The position numbers and the translations under genes were made by a program. 48,321 nt of DNA. Source: Microbacterium sp. GTDB lineage: Bacteria > Actinomycetota > Actinomycetes > Actinomycetales > Microbacteriaceae. Each line of letters begins with the position of its first letter. The first letter of the stretch is position 1. A model generated the notes under the pieces. The model ran no database searches. It was not told the DNA's origin and saw only the letters and a program-made list of their open reading frames with translations. This document shows, piece after piece, positions 17,472 through 28,633 of this stretch. The stretch lies in the NCBI RefSeq assembly GCF_011620665.1, contig NZ_WOYQ01000016.1, positions 1 through 48,321 on the forward strand, given 5' to 3'.

Positions 17472-18158
17472 GTGACAGAGCCGCTCTTCGTGATCCCCCT
17501 CTGGGCAGACCTCGTCGCCGTCGGCCTCGGCGGCGTGCAGGGCGCGATGTTCGCGTCGGGATTCGTCGGAAAGCGCCGTCTCGATCTCCTCGGCGTCACG
17601 ATCATCGGGATCATCATGGGGATGGGGGGCGGTCTCATCCGCGACCTGCTGCTCAACGTTCCGCCGGTCTCGCTGCAGAGCAACTGGTACCTGGTGACCG
17701 CCGGCGCCGCGGCGCTCATCGGCATGCTGTTGGCGAGCCTGTTCCAGCGGCTGAATCAGCTCATCATCGCCCTTGACGCGCTCGTGATCGGGCTCTTCGG
17801 TGCCTTCGGCACGGCCAAGGCGCTCGCTATCGGGCTCCCGGAGGTTCCGGCCGTGTTCGTCGGAGTCTGTGCCGCGGTGGGCGGCGGCATCCTGCGAGAC
17901 ATCTTCATGGGACTGCCCGTCGCGATCATGCACGTCGGATCGCTCTACGCGGTCGCAGCCGCCGCCGGTTGCTTCGTGCTCGTCGGAGCGAACGCATGGG
18001 GTGCGCCACTCGCCGTCGCAGCTGTCGCCTGCATCACCGTGACGACGATCATCCGGCTGCTCGCGGTGATCTTCGACATTTCGCTGCCCGAGCAACGGGC
18101 CCTGTACCAGCGCAAGGTCGCTGTGGAGACCAGCGCCATCCCGATCATCAGGCCCTGA
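17472..18158 (+). CDS. TRIC / UPF0126 family membrane protein
   Basis: This 228-residue integral membrane protein has seven predicted hydrophobic segments arranged as two repeats of about three helices plus a last one. Each repeat carries the family signature: MGGGLIRDLLLN in the first and VGGGILRDIFMG in the second. Prokaryotic TRIC homologues form trimeric potassium-selective channels, while related YicG-type proteins have uncertain substrates. The short basic tail (ALYQRKVAVETSAIPIIRP) is cytoplasmic. I start at GTG 17472 because the much longer upstream open frame lies over recO. It is convergent with leuA. Confidence 0.88.
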   Translation: MTEPLFVIPLWADLVAVGLGGVQGAMFASGFVGKRRLDLLGVTIIGIIMGMGGGLIRDLLLNVPPVSLQSNWYLVTAGAAALIGMLLASLFQRLNQLIIALDALVIGLFGAFGTAKALAIGLPEVPAVFVGVCAAVGGGILRDIFMGLPVAIMHVGSLYAVAAAAGCFVLVGANAWGAPLAVAAVACITVTTIIRLLAVIFDISLPEQRALYQRKVAVETSAIPIIRP

Positions 18159-18199
18159 CCGTCCGCCAACATCCCGCGAAGGGCGTGCGCCCCGGTCCC

Positions 18200-20085
<1,886 letters not shown>

Positions 20086-20091
20086 GCAGAA

Positions 20092-20097
20092 AGATTA
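20092..20097 (-). promoter_or_regulatory. -10 box of the leuL-leuA transcript
   Basis: TAATCT on the minus strand, six bases before the leader-peptide ATG at 20085. It sits in the 67-base gap after era, so leuA is transcribed independently of the era operon. No good -35 sequence is present. Confidence 0.6.
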
Positions 20098-20152
20098 CAC
20101 CCGATGGGACCGGTGCGCGCGCCGTGCGGGTCGATGGTCGCGCGACGCGCGG

Positions 20153-21046
20153 TCAGAAGCCGAGTCGGCCGAGTTGTTTCGGGTCACGCTGCCACTCTTT
20201 GGCGACGCGCACATGCAGGGCCAGGAAGACCCGCGTCCCGACGAGCGGCTCGATCTGAGCACGTGCGCGGGCACCGACATCGCGCAGGCGGGAGCCTTTG
20301 TGGCCGATGATGATCGCCTTCTGACTGTCGCGTTCGACCACGAGATTCGCGTAGATGTCGGTCAAGCCTCCGTCCTCGCGTTCAGAGATGTCATCGATCG
20401 TCACGGCGATGGAATGGGGCAGCTCATCGCGCACGCCCGCCAGCGCCGCCTCGCGGATGATCTCGGCGATGCGGTCCTCGATCGACTCGTCGGTCACCAC
20501 ACCTTCGCCGTAGAGAGCGGGGCCGACCGGCAGCAGCGCCAGCAGTTCATCGGCCAGCAGGTCGAGCTGCTCACCGGCAACGGCTGACAGCGGGATGACC
20601 GCGGCCCAATCCTCGCGGAGGCCGTCGACCTCGAGCAGGCGCTCGGTGACCTCGTCACGGCTGGCGATATCGGTCTTCGTGACGATCGCGACCTTCTTCG
20701 CGCGCGGATACCCGTCCAAGGATGCGGCGATCCTCCGGTCGCCCGGACCGACCTTCTCGGTCGCCGGCACGAGAAAGCCGATCGCATCCACGTCGCCGAG
20801 CACCTGCTCGACGAGGTCGTTCAGGCGCTGACCCAACAGCGTCCGCGGCTTGTGGATCCCGGGTGTGTCGACGATGACGAGCTGGCCGCCGGGACGGTTC
20901 AGGATGCCGCGGATCGCGCGACGGGTTGTTTGAGGCTTGTCACTCGTGATCGCAATCTTCTCGCCCACGAGCGCGTTGGTGAGCGTGGACTTTCCGACGT
21001 TGGGGCGGCCGACGAATGTCACGAATCCCGATCGCGTCTCGGTCAT
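20153..21046 (-). CDS. era: GTPase Era
   Basis: Era is a GTPase that binds the 3' end of 16S rRNA during 30S maturation. The 297-residue protein has G1 GRPNVGKSTLTN, G3 DTPGIHKP and G4 TKTD, followed by a C-terminal KH domain with QKAIIIGHKGSRLRDVGARA. The start overlaps the HlyC/CorC stop by four bases. It is the last gene of the hrcA-to-era run, and directly after ybeY, another 16S processing factor, one gene away. Confidence 0.97.
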   Translation of the reverse strand: MTETRSGFVTFVGRPNVGKSTLTNALVGEKIAITSDKPQTTRRAIRGILNRPGGQLVIVDTPGIHKPRTLLGQRLNDLVEQVLGDVDAIGFLVPATEKVGPGDRRIAASLDGYPRAKKVAIVTKTDIASRDEVTERLLEVDGLREDWAAVIPLSAVAGEQLDLLADELLALLPVGPALYGEGVVTDESIEDRIAEIIREAALAGVRDELPHSIAVTIDDISEREDGGLTDIYANLVVERDSQKAIIIGHKGSRLRDVGARARAQIEPLVGTRVFLALHVRVAKEWQRDPKQLGRLGF

Positions 21047-22437
21047 CGGTGGGTGCCCCTTTGGGTGTTGTTCTTGCCGGTCTTGGTGGTCCCGCTCTTG
21101 GTGTGCCCATCGGCGTGCTCGCCGACCGGGGTGCTTCCCGTGCGAGGGGCGCGTCCGCCGAACGCGGCTTCCGCGGCGACCAGGTTCGGCGCACGCTCCA
21201 CGAAGACGGTGGCCAGTCCCCGCCCGCGGCCTCGCGACGTTCCGCCGGTGATGATGAGACCACCGTGCTCGGCCGCCGCGCCGGGCTGAGGAACCCGCCC
21301 CAGCAGCTTGCCCAGCAGACCGCCGATCGAGTCGACATCGTCATCCTCAAGATCGATGCCGAAGAGCTCGCCGACTTCATCGAGACCGAGCCTCGCACTC
21401 ACCCGATACCGGCCGGCGTCGAGGGCGACGATCTCGGTCGACCGCGCGTCATACTCGTCGGCGATCTCACCCACCAGTTCCTCGATGAGATCTTCGAGCG
21501 TGACGAGGCCGGCCACGCCGCCGTACTCGTCGACCACCAGGCAGACATGAACGGCGTCCCTCTTCATCTGCTGGAGGAGGGTCTCGGCCCTCATCGACTC
21601 GGGCACGAAGACGGCGGGACGTGCGATCGTGCTCACCGGAGCATCGCGCCAGGCGCTTTCGTCGCGGTAGGCGAACTGCACGAGGTCTTTGAGATAGACG
21701 ACGCCCGTGATGTCGTCGGCCGCGTCGTCGGCGATCGGAATGCGCGAAACGCCCTTGTCCAAGAACAGGTGCATCGCCTGCTGAGTGGTGGCGGCGGCAT
21801 CCATCGTCACCATATCGGTGCGTGGCACCATGACGGCTCGCACGAACGTGTCGGTGAAGTCGAACACCGAGTGGATGAGTTCGCGATCGTCCTCTTCGAT
21901 GAGATCCTGGGAGGCGGCCTCATCGACCATGCTCAGCAGCTGCTCTTCCGAGGCGAATGACGTGCCGCGCTGCACACCGGGCGTGAATCGGTTGCCCACG
22001 ACGATGAGCAGCTGCGCGACCGGGCCGAGCACGACGCGCGCTCCGCGGATGAGCGGGGCGCAGGCGCGAAGAAGCCCCTTGGCGTGCTGCCGACCCACCG
22101 CGCGCGGACTTGCTCCGACGAGGACGAACGACACGATGGTCATGAGTACTGCCGCGGCGAACACCGCCCACCAGATGCTGTCGAAGATGACGGAGAGCGC
22201 TGCCGTCACCAGCACGGCTGCGGTCGTCTCGGCGAGGATCCTGATGAAGACGACGGCGGTGCCGTACGGCTCCGGATCGGCCGAGATCCGCGCGAGCGCG
22301 CGACCGTTGCGACCGGTCGTGGCGAGTTCGGCGACGTCGGCGCGCGACGTGACACTGAGCGCGGAATCGAGCGCCGCCATCAGGCCGCCGAGGGCCACGA
22401 GAACGACCGCGGCGATCAGGAGCAGCACTCCGGTCAT
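21043..22437 (-). CDS. HlyC/CorC (CNNM-type) membrane protein with CBS pair
   Basis: This 464-residue protein has an N-terminal DUF21/CNNM membrane region of four hydrophobic segments (the first LLIAAVVLVALGGLMAALDS). Two CBS domains follow (about 200-330, with RAVMVPRTDMVTMDAAATTQ and MKRDAVHVCLVVDEYGGVAG). A CorC_HlyC domain comes next (about 340-420), and the tail is basic and Thr/Lys-rich. Family members are linked to magnesium or cobalt efflux and, in actinobacteria, to general ion homeostasis; the substrate is not readable. The gene overlaps ybeY upstream and era downstream by four bases each, so its synthesis is coupled to two ribosome-maturation factors. Confidence 0.92.
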   Translation of the reverse strand: MTGVLLLIAAVVLVALGGLMAALDSALSVTSRADVAELATTGRNGRALARISADPEPYGTAVVFIRILAETTAAVLVTAALSVIFDSIWWAVFAAAVLMTIVSFVLVGASPRAVGRQHAKGLLRACAPLIRGARVVLGPVAQLLIVVGNRFTPGVQRGTSFASEEQLLSMVDEAASQDLIEEDDRELIHSVFDFTDTFVRAVMVPRTDMVTMDAAATTQQAMHLFLDKGVSRIPIADDAADDITGVVYLKDLVQFAYRDESAWRDAPVSTIARPAVFVPESMRAETLLQQMKRDAVHVCLVVDEYGGVAGLVTLEDLIEELVGEIADEYDARSTEIVALDAGRYRVSARLGLDEVGELFGIDLEDDDVDSIGGLLGKLLGRVPQPGAAAEHGGLIITGGTSRGRGRGLATVFVERAPNLVAAEAAFGGRAPRTGSTPVGEHADGHTKSGTTKTGKNNTQRGTHR

Positions 22438-22901
22438 GTGCGTCGACGGCGTTCGGACGTCTGGAAGGCGGTGATCAGATCGCGCTGAAGGGCGAACATC
22501 TCGCGTTCGTCATCCGGCTCCGCGTGATCGAACCCGAGGAGGTGCAGCAGGCCGTGGGTCGTCAGAAGCACGAGCTCATCGAGGGTCGGGTGGCCGGCGG
22601 CCTGCGCCTGCGCCTCGGCGACCTGCGGGCACAGGACGATGTCGCCGAGCAGACCGGGCGCAGTCGGCTGCTCCTCGGTGCCGGGACGAAGCTCATCCAT
22701 CGGAAAGCTGAGCACGTCGGTCGGTCCCGGTTCGTCCATCCACTGGACATGGAGGGCCTCCATCGCGCCCTCGTCGACGAGCAGAATGGCCACGTCGGCG
22801 TCAGGACTGACGTGCAGCTCGCGGAAGTTGTGCTCCATGAGGCGCAACAGGACAGTCTCATCGGTGGCGACGCCGGATTCGTTGGTGATCTCGATGGTCA
22901 T
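22434..22901 (-). CDS. ybeY: Endoribonuclease YbeY (16S rRNA maturation)
   Basis: This 155-residue metalloprotein acts on the 3' end of 16S rRNA. The diagnostic zinc motif HGxLHLxGyDH is present as HGLLHLLGFDHAEPDDER, giving three His ligands, and the preceding TDVLSFPMDE is also family-typical. The start overlaps the phoH stop by four bases, and the stop overlaps the next gene by four. The phoH-ybeY-CorC-era order is widely conserved. Confidence 0.96.
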   Translation of the reverse strand: MTIEITNESGVATDETVLLRLMEHNFRELHVSPDADVAILLVDEGAMEALHVQWMDEPGPTDVLSFPMDELRPGTEEQPTAPGLLGDIVLCPQVAEAQAQAAGHPTLDELVLLTTHGLLHLLGFDHAEPDDEREMFALQRDLITAFQTSERRRRT

Positions 22902-23980
22902 GATCGTCCTCGATGCGGAAGGTGGTCACGCGGCCCGTTCGAGCGGGCGTCTCCGCGGCGCTCCGCGCGATTGGCGAATTCGGAGGCCTCGTCGTGCTCC
23001 CGCCGCGATGCCAAGCGCTGCTCGTCATACACGCTGTAGGCGTCGACGATCCGGCCCACGAGGTTGTGTCGAACGACATCGTCGCTCGTGAGCATCGCGA
23101 AGTGGATGTCGTCGATGTCCTTCAGGACTCGCGTCACGAGCCGGAGTCCCGACGCGCCCACTGGAAGATCGACCTGTGTGATGTCGCCGGTGACGACCAT
23201 GCGAGTGCCGAAGCCCAGGCGCGTGAGGAACATCTTCATCTGCTCGGGCGTCGTGTTCTGCGCCTCATCGAGGACGACGAACGAATTGTTGAGCGTGCGA
23301 CCGCGCATGTACGCGAGCGGGGCGACTTCGATCGTGCCGGATGCCATGAGCTTGGGCACGAGTTCGGGATCCAGCATCTCGTTGAGCGCATCGTACAGCG
23401 GGCGCAGGTAGGGGTCGATCTTGTCGGTGAGGGTCCCCGGCAGGAAGCCGAGCCGCTCCCCCGCCTCGACGGCGGGCCGGGTCAGGATGATGCGGTCGAC
23501 CTCCTTGCGCTGCAGCGCCTGGACAGCCTTCGCCATGGCCAGATAGGTCTTCCCGGTGCCGGCGGGTCCGATCCCGAAGACGATCGTGTTGTGCTCGATC
23601 GCGTCGACGTACTGCTTCTGCCCCAGGGTCTTCGGGCGGATGACCCGACCGCGCGACGACAGGATGGCCTCGCCGAGCACCTCCGAGGGGCGCTGGCCCG
23701 AGTCGTCACGGAGGATGCGGCTCGACGTCTCGACGTCGGTGGGGTCGAGCCGTGCGCCGACGCGCGTCATCGCGATGAGTTCCTCGATCAGCGCGCGCGC
23801 TGCCGCCACGGCATCCGCTTCTCCGGCGAGCGTGACCTCATTGCCCCGCACGTGAACCGCGACCGACGGATGCTCCTTCTCCACGACGCGCAGGAGGCGG
23901 TCCTGAGGACCGAGCAGCTGCACCATCGCGATGCCGTCCACGAGGATGCGATCGACGATCGGTTCCGCGGCGTCAGCCAC
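22898..23980 (-). CDS. phoH: PhoH-like ATPase
   Basis: This is a 360-residue PhoH-family P-loop ATPase. Walker A is GPAGTGKTYLAMAKA and Walker B is FVVLDEAQNTTPEQMKMFL. LTRPAVEAGERLGFLPG and GDITQVDLP are also conserved. An N-terminal KH-like region (HPSVAVHVRGNEVTLAGEAD) suggests RNA binding. I start at GTG 23980 (MADAAEPIVD), which overlaps the HIT gene stop by eight bases; the longer frame runs inside the HIT gene. Co-occurrence with ybeY and era points to a role in RNA metabolism, but its substrate is not established. Confidence 0.93.
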   Translation of the reverse strand: MADAAEPIVDRILVDGIAMVQLLGPQDRLLRVVEKEHPSVAVHVRGNEVTLAGEADAVAAARALIEELIAMTRVGARLDPTDVETSSRILRDDSGQRPSEVLGEAILSSRGRVIRPKTLGQKQYVDAIEHNTIVFGIGPAGTGKTYLAMAKAVQALQRKEVDRIILTRPAVEAGERLGFLPGTLTDKIDPYLRPLYDALNEMLDPELVPKLMASGTIEVAPLAYMRGRTLNNSFVVLDEAQNTTPEQMKMFLTRLGFGTRMVVTGDITQVDLPVGASGLRLVTRVLKDIDDIHFAMLTSDDVVRHNLVGRIVDAYSVYDEQRLASRREHDEASEFANRAERRGDARSNGPRDHLPHRGRS

Positions 23981-24320
23981 CGACGCTCCCCTCGCTGAAT
24001 CTCCCGGCGACGACATGCGCATGGACGTGGAACACGGTCTGTCCCACGCCTTCACCGACGTTGAAGATCAGGCGGAAATCGCCGTCCGCGTGCTCTTCGG
24101 CGAGCGTTTTCGCGAGGCTCACCATCTCCGCGAGGAGGCCGGGATCGCCCGCCGCGAGCTCGACGACATCGCGATAGGCCGCTGTCTTCGGAATCACGAG
24201 AAGGTGCAGCGGGGCACGGGGCGCGATGTCACGAATGGCGAAGACGTTGTCGGTTTCGGCGACGATCTCGGACGGGATCTCGCCGTTGAGGATGCGGGTG
24301 AAGACGGACGGTTCGCTCAT
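23973..24320 (-). CDS. Histidine triad (HIT) nucleotide-binding protein
   Basis: This 115-residue HinT-type protein hydrolyses adenosine nucleoside phosphoramidates in the family. It starts MSEPSVFTRILNGEIPSEIV, close to typical HinT, and has the active-site triad VFHVHAHVVAG (H-x-H-x-H) near the C-terminus. The ATG at 24320 is 23 bases after rsmE. The stop overlaps phoH by eight bases. The physiological substrate is unknown. Confidence 0.94.
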   Translation of the reverse strand: MSEPSVFTRILNGEIPSEIVAETDNVFAIRDIAPRAPLHLLVIPKTAAYRDVVELAAGDPGLLAEMVSLAKTLAEEHADGDFRLIFNVGEGVGQTVFHVHAHVVAGRFSEGSVGG

Positions 24321-24343
24321 GTCCCCAGTCTATGCGGGGGCGC

Positions 24344-25063
24344 TCACCAGCGGCCGAGGCGGGCGCTGGTGAGCGCGAGGGCGGCGGGGCCCGCCGTCGA
24401 CGTGCGCAGCACGGTGTCCCCCAGGCGTACGCACGACGCGCCGGCTCGTTCAAGCTCGGCGAGCTCCTCGGAGGCGACGCCCCCCTCGGGACCGACGATC
24501 ACCACGATGTCGCCCTCCGTGGGAAGTTCGACCTGCGACAGTCGAGCGGATGCCGCCGGTTCGAGGACAAGCAGCATCCCTGGCCGTGCCGCGATCTCTG
24601 CCGTCGACTTCGGCGTCGCGATCGACGGCACCCACGCGCGATGCGCCTGTTTCGACGCCTCGCGTGCGATCGCCTGCCACCGGGCGACCCCCTTGGCGGC
24701 TTTGTCATCCGACCAGCGGGAAACACTCCGCGCCGCCTGCCACGGCAGGATCTCGTCGACGCCGATCTCGGTCGCGGCCTGCACCGCGAGCTCGTCGCGA
24801 TCGCCCTTCGCGAGCGCCTGCGCCAGCACGAGTCGCGGCCGCGGGGACGGCTGGAAAGCGACAGACGTCACCCGGACGACGACCTCCTTCGGCTTGACCA
24901 CCGCGACGGTGCCGGCGAGCCAGGTCCCTGCGCCGTCCCCGACGGTCACCCCTTCGCCCTCACGGACACGCCGCACGATCGCGTGGTGGGCTTCGGCCCC
25001 GCTGAGGACGAGGTCCTCCCCCACCGCCGCGGACGCCTCTTCCGTCAGGAAGTGGAGGGCCAC
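24344..25063 (-). CDS. rsmE: 16S rRNA (uracil1498-N3)-methyltransferase
   Basis: RsmE uses S-adenosylmethionine to methylate U1498 in 16S rRNA. The 239-residue protein has an N-terminal PUA-like domain (MALHFLTEEASAAVGEDLVL) and a SPOUT fold. Its cofactor knot shows IVVIVGPEGGVASEELAELE and LGDTVLRTSTAGPAALAL. The GTG start is one base after the dnaJ stop, so the two are coupled. The dnaJ-rsmE pairing is conserved in many bacteria. Confidence 0.95.
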   Translation of the reverse strand: MALHFLTEEASAAVGEDLVLSGAEAHHAIVRRVREGEGVTVGDGAGTWLAGTVAVVKPKEVVVRVTSVAFQPSPRPRLVLAQALAKGDRDELAVQAATEIGVDEILPWQAARSVSRWSDDKAAKGVARWQAIAREASKQAHRAWVPSIATPKSTAEIAARPGMLLVLEPAASARLSQVELPTEGDIVVIVGPEGGVASEELAELERAGASCVRLGDTVLRTSTAGPAALALTSARLGRW

Positions 25064-25064
25064 G

Positions 25065-26168
25065 TCAGCCTCGGAAGCGGTCGCGGAGCTTCGCGAACAT
25101 GCCCTGGTGGAACTGCGACAGCTGCGGCGCGGGGGCCTTGGTCTTCTTGGCGAAGTCCTCGATCAGCGCACGCTCCTTGGCGTCGAGGCGTGTGGGAGTC
25201 ACGACCTGGACGGCCACGCGCAGGTCGCCGCGGTTCCCGCCGCGCAGCGGTGTGATGCCGCGGCCCCTGATCGTCAGCACGTCGCCGGACTGGACACCGG
25301 GACGCACCTCCAGGTCGACTTCGCCATCCAACGAGGTGATGGTCGTGTCGGTGCCGAGGATCGCATCAGACATCGACACCTCCAACGTCGCGAGGAGGTC
25401 GTCGCCGTCCCGGCTGAAGACGTCATCCGGCGATACCGTGATCTCGAGGTACAGGTCGCCGTTCGGCCCGCCGGCCGGACCGACTTCTCCCGAACCGGGC
25501 AGCTGCAGGCGCAGTCCCGTCTCGACGCCCGCAGGGATGTCGAGCGATACGGTGCGGCGCGCGCGTACGCGCCCCTGACCCTGGCACGTGGAGCACGGAT
25601 ACGGGATCGTCGTGCCGTAGCCCTGGCAGGTGTTGCACGGCTGCGACGTGACGACGTTGCCGAGAAGACTGCGCACCGTCCGCTGGACCTGACCCGAACC
25701 GTGGCAGATGTCGCATGTCGCTTCGCGCGTGCCGGGCTGGCAGCATGAGCCCTCGCACGTCTCGCAGAGCACGGCCGTATCGACCTCGATGTCGCGGTGG
25801 ATGCCGAAGACGACATCGCGCAGGTCGAGTGTCACCCGCACAAGGGCGTCCTGACCGCGTTCGCGGCGCGAGCGTGGTCGGCCGGCGCGCTGCCCGCCAC
25901 CGCCACCGAAGAATGTCTCGAAGATGTCGCCGAAGCCGCCGAAGCCGGCGCCGCCGAGTCCGCCGTCGCCACCGCGGTCGTAACGCTGGCGCTGCTCGGG
26001 ATCGCTGAGGACGTCGTAGGCGTGCGTGACGAGCTTGAAGCGCTCGGAGGCTTCCTCCCCCGGGTTCACATCGGGGTGCAGCTCTCGCGCAAGACGGCGA
26101 TAGGCCTTCTTGATCTCTTCCGGAGTCGCCTCGCGGGAAACGCCGAGGACGTCATAGTGGTCTGCCAC
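25065..26168 (-). CDS. dnaJ: Chaperone DnaJ
   Basis: This 367-residue Hsp40 stimulates DnaK. The J domain has the HPD tripeptide in [15 protein letters not shown], and a Gly/Phe-rich linker ([22 protein letters not shown]) follows. The zinc region has four CxxC pairs: [24 protein letters not shown] and CSTCQGQG. The first pair ends in Cys where the usual motif has Gly. The C-terminal substrate-binding region is complete. It lies 55 bases after hrcA in the CIRCE-controlled operon. No dnaK or grpE is in the window, so this is likely the DnaJ2-type copy separate from the dnaK operon. Confidence 0.96.
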   Translation of the reverse strand: MADHYDVLGVSREATPEEIKKAYRRLARELHPDVNPGEEASERFKLVTHAYDVLSDPEQRQRYDRGGDGGLGGAGFGGFGDIFETFFGGGGGQRAGRPRSRRERGQDALVRVTLDLRDVVFGIHRDIEVDTAVLCETCEGSCCQPGTREATCDICHGSGQVQRTVRSLLGNVVTSQPCNTCQGYGTTIPYPCSTCQGQGRVRARRTVSLDIPAGVETGLRLQLPGSGEVGPAGGPNGDLYLEITVSPDDVFSRDGDDLLATLEVSMSDAILGTDTTITSLDGEVDLEVRPGVQSGDVLTIRGRGITPLRGGNRGDLRVAVQVVTPTRLDAKERALIEDFAKKTKAPAPQLSQFHQGMFAKLRDRFRG

Positions 26169-26223
26169 AATCGCCTTCCTGCCCCGGCTGCTTCCCGGGG
26201 ACGCGGGGTTGCGAACCGCGCGC

Positions 26224-27267
26224 TCAGCGGGACGTGTCGTCCTCGTCGAGCAGGCGGCTCAGGTAGTGTGCGACGGCGCGAACCGTCGCGAGGTTGGTGG
26301 GATAGTCCATGCGGGTGGGACCGAGCAGGCCCACGCGCGCCGGGGAGCCGGTTGCATCGTAGTCGCTCGTGAGAACGGAAGCCTCGCCCAGTCCGAACGG
26401 GTCGTTCTCGCGCCCGATGCTGGCGGCCAGTCCCTGTTCGTCAGCGACCATCTCGCCCATGAGGCGCAGCAGTGTCACCTGCTCTTCGATCGCCTCCAGA
26501 AGTGGATAGATGCTGCCGCGGAAGTCGCTTTCCCGGCGCGCGAGAGTCGCGCTGCCGGCCATGACCAGGCGGTCGTGGCGGAACTCGTCGAGCTCCTCGG
26601 CGACGATCCGCGCGACGGAGCGCACGGCGTCCTCCACCCCCGCGGAGGGACGTGTGGACTCCTCTGCGAGGACATCGGCGATCGCCTGTGCCGCGTCGCG
26701 CACCGACGAACCGGTGACGAGGCGGGCGATCGCCGCCTTGATCTGATCGATGTCACCGCCTGAAAGCTCTTCGCGCAAGAATGCGACGCGCTGCGAAACA
26801 CGACCCGTGTCTGTCACGACGATGATCACCACCCGCGTGCCACCGAGATGAACGACCTCGACGTGCGAGACGCTCGCGCGAGCGAAAGACGGGTACTGCA
26901 CGATCGCGACCTGGCCGGTGAGGTGAGTGAGCGCGCGTACGGTGCGCACGAGGAGATCGTCGAGGTCGACCGGATCGGTCAGGAACGACGAGATCGCCGT
27001 CCGCTGCGCGGTGCTCAGGGGACGGAGGTCGGCGAGGTGATCGACGAAGACGCGATAGCCCTTATCGGTCGGGACCCGCCCCGACGAGGTGTGTGGAGCC
27101 TCGATGAGTTCTTCGTCTTCGAGCAGCGCCATGTCATTGCGAATCGTGGCTGCCGAGACGCCGAACTGATGACGGTCGACGATCGCCTTGCTTCCGACGG
27201 GTTCGTGCGTCTCAACGTAGTCCTGCACGATCGCGCGCAGGACCTGCAGGCCGCGTTCCGAGACCAT
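26224..27267 (-). CDS. hrcA: Heat-inducible transcription repressor HrcA
   Basis: HrcA represses heat-shock genes by binding CIRCE elements, and GroEL modulates its activity in other bacteria. The product from ATG 27267 is 347 residues ([18 protein letters not shown]). It has the N-terminal winged helix ([20 protein letters not shown]) and [22 protein letters not shown] lies three bases before the ATG. A 27-bp CIRCE operator lies 26 bases upstream of the start, so the gene is autoregulated along with dnaJ and the genes behind it. Confidence 0.97.
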   Translation of the reverse strand: MVSERGLQVLRAIVQDYVETHEPVGSKAIVDRHQFGVSAATIRNDMALLEDEELIEAPHTSSGRVPTDKGYRVFVDHLADLRPLSTAQRTAISSFLTDPVDLDDLLVRTVRALTHLTGQVAIVQYPSFARASVSHVEVVHLGGTRVVIIVVTDTGRVSQRVAFLREELSGGDIDQIKAAIARLVTGSSVRDAAQAIADVLAEESTRPSAGVEDAVRSVARIVAEELDEFRHDRLVMAGSATLARRESDFRGSIYPLLEAIEEQVTLLRLMGEMVADEQGLAASIGRENDPFGLGEASVLTSDYDATGSPARVGLLGPTRMDYPTNLATVRAVAHYLSRLLDEDDTSR

Positions 27268-27293
27268 GATCCTCCTCGCCGATCCGCCGGGTT

Positions 27294-27325
27294 CTGGCAC
27301 TCCCGATCCTCGAGTGCCAATCCTA
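27294..27325 (-). promoter_or_regulatory. CIRCE operator overlapping the hrcA -10 box
   Basis: On the minus strand TTGGCACTC-N9-GAGTGCCAG (27320-27294) matches the CIRCE consensus TTAGCACTC-N9-GAGTGCTAA at seven of nine positions in each arm. TAGGAT (27325-27320) abuts it as a -10 box, so bound HrcA would cover the promoter and start site. No clear -35 is seen. Confidence 0.93.
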
Positions 27326-27402
27326 TCGCGCCACCCGGACGACCGTCCGTGCCTCGACGTGATGAGCGTGTCACTCGCACCGATGCAACTGCCGGGTCAC
27401 GA

Positions 27403-27432
27403 GCGCGCTGATGCGCTAACGCGTCAGCGCGC
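27403..27432 (-). terminator. Stem-loop spanning the hemW stop codon
   Basis: GCGCGCTGA (27403-27411) and TCAGCGCGC (27424-27432) give a 9-bp stem with a 12-base loop that contains the hemW stop (27416-27418). No U-tract follows. It may separate the lepA-DUF1990-hemW transcript from the hrcA operon. Confidence 0.5.
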
Positions 27433-28633
27433 GCACGACGGCATCCGCCAGCAGACGGCCCCGGAGAGTCAGCACGATCCTTCCGCGGACGGCGGCGGCA
27501 CCGTCGACGAGGCCGTCGCCGATAAGCCCCGCGATGGCTTCGCGGCCCTCGCGCGTGAGCTCCGACACCGCGAGCCCGTCGGCGATCCGCGATCGCAGCA
27601 GCACACTTTCGAGCTGCCGGGCGGCGGCGTCCGGACGCTCACGCCCGGCCCCGGGGGATTCGCCTGCGACGAGGCGCTGAGCGTATGCGGCGGGATGCCG
27701 CACGTTCCACCATCGGAGTCCGCCCACGTGGCTGTGGGCTCCGGGGCCGTACCCCCACCAATCCTCACCCCGCCAGTAGGCCAGATTGTGCCGGGAGCGG
27801 TGCGCGGGTTCAGTCGCCCAGTTTGACACTTCGTACCAGTGGAATCCCGCCGCCGCCAGCAGCTCGTCGGCCAGTTCGTACATATCGGCCTGGAGATCAT
27901 CCGAGGGCTCCTGCACCTCCCCACGGCGAATCTGACGCGCAAGCTTGGTGCCTTCCTCGACGATCAGCGCGTAGGCGGAGATGTGGTCCGGATGGAGCGC
28001 GATCGCGGACTCCAGCGAGACCCGCCAGTCGGCGAGCGATTCTCCCGGCGCGCCGTAGATCAGGTCGAGGCTCACGGCGAGCCCAGCCGCACGGGCCGAC
28101 GCGACAGCCGTCTCCACGCCGTCGGGGTCATGAGTACGGTCGAGCGCGGCCAGCACGTGAGGCACAGCCGACTGCATTCCGATCGACAGCCGCGTCACAC
28201 CAGCGGCGGCCAGCGCCTTCGCGCCGGCATCCGTGACCGTGTCGGGATTGGCCTCGACGGTGATCTCGGCTTCCGGCTCCAGCCCGAACGTGTCACGCAC
28301 GCCTCCCAGCATGCGCGCGAGGTCACCCGGCGGAAGCAGCGTCGGGGTACCGCCGCCGAAGAACACCGTGCGCGCGGCGCGCAGTGCGCCCGCGCGGGAA
28401 AGGACCTGACGCGACAGAGAGATCTCGCGGAGAACCTCGTCGGCATAGGTGTCCTGCCGTGCCCCGCGCAGTTCTGTCGCCGTGTAGGTGTTGAAGTCGC
28501 AGTACCCGCAGCGCACTCGGCAGAACGGAACATGCAGGTACACGCCGAAGCCGCGGTCGGGGTTGGCGTGGATATCGTCCGGGAGCGCGCCGTCCCGCGG
28601 AACCGGATCGCCGAGCGGGGCAGCCGACCCCAT
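27416..28633 (-). CDS. hemW: Radical SAM heme chaperone HemW
   Basis: This 405-residue radical SAM protein is related to coproporphyrinogen III oxidase HemN, but the HemW branch transfers heme rather than acting on coproporphyrinogen. The iron-sulfur cysteines are in VPFCRVRCGYCDFNTYT (CxxxCxxC). FFGGGTPTLLPPGDLAR and ITVEANPDTV follow, along with LSIGMQSAVPHVLAALDRTH. The C-terminal HemN domain is present. The start shares one base with the DUF1990 stop (TGATG). HemW next to lepA and hrcA is a common bacterial arrangement. Confidence 0.94.
   Translation of the reverse strand: MGSAAPLGDPVPRDGALPDDIHANPDRGFGVYLHVPFCRVRCGYCDFNTYTATELRGARQDTYADEVLREISLSRQVLSRAGALRAARTVFFGGGTPTLLPPGDLARMLGGVRDTFGLEPEAEITVEANPDTVTDAGAKALAAAGVTRLSIGMQSAVPHVLAALDRTHDPDGVETAVASARAAGLAVSLDLIYGAPGESLADWRVSLESAIALHPDHISAYALIVEEGTKLARQIRRGEVQEPSDDLQADMYELADELLAAAGFHWYEVSNWATEPAHRSRHNLAYWRGEDWWGYGPGAHSHVGGLRWWNVRHPAAYAQRLVAGESPGAGRERPDAAARQLESVLLRSRIADGLAVSELTREGREAIAGLIGDGLVDGAAAVRGRIVLTLRGRLLADAVVRALTR

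Noticed and set aside
18159-18199. Small GGGC/GCCC hairpin between the TRIC-type gene and leuA as a terminator
   Set aside because: The stem is only four or five base pairs with no U-tract, so it is too weak to call.
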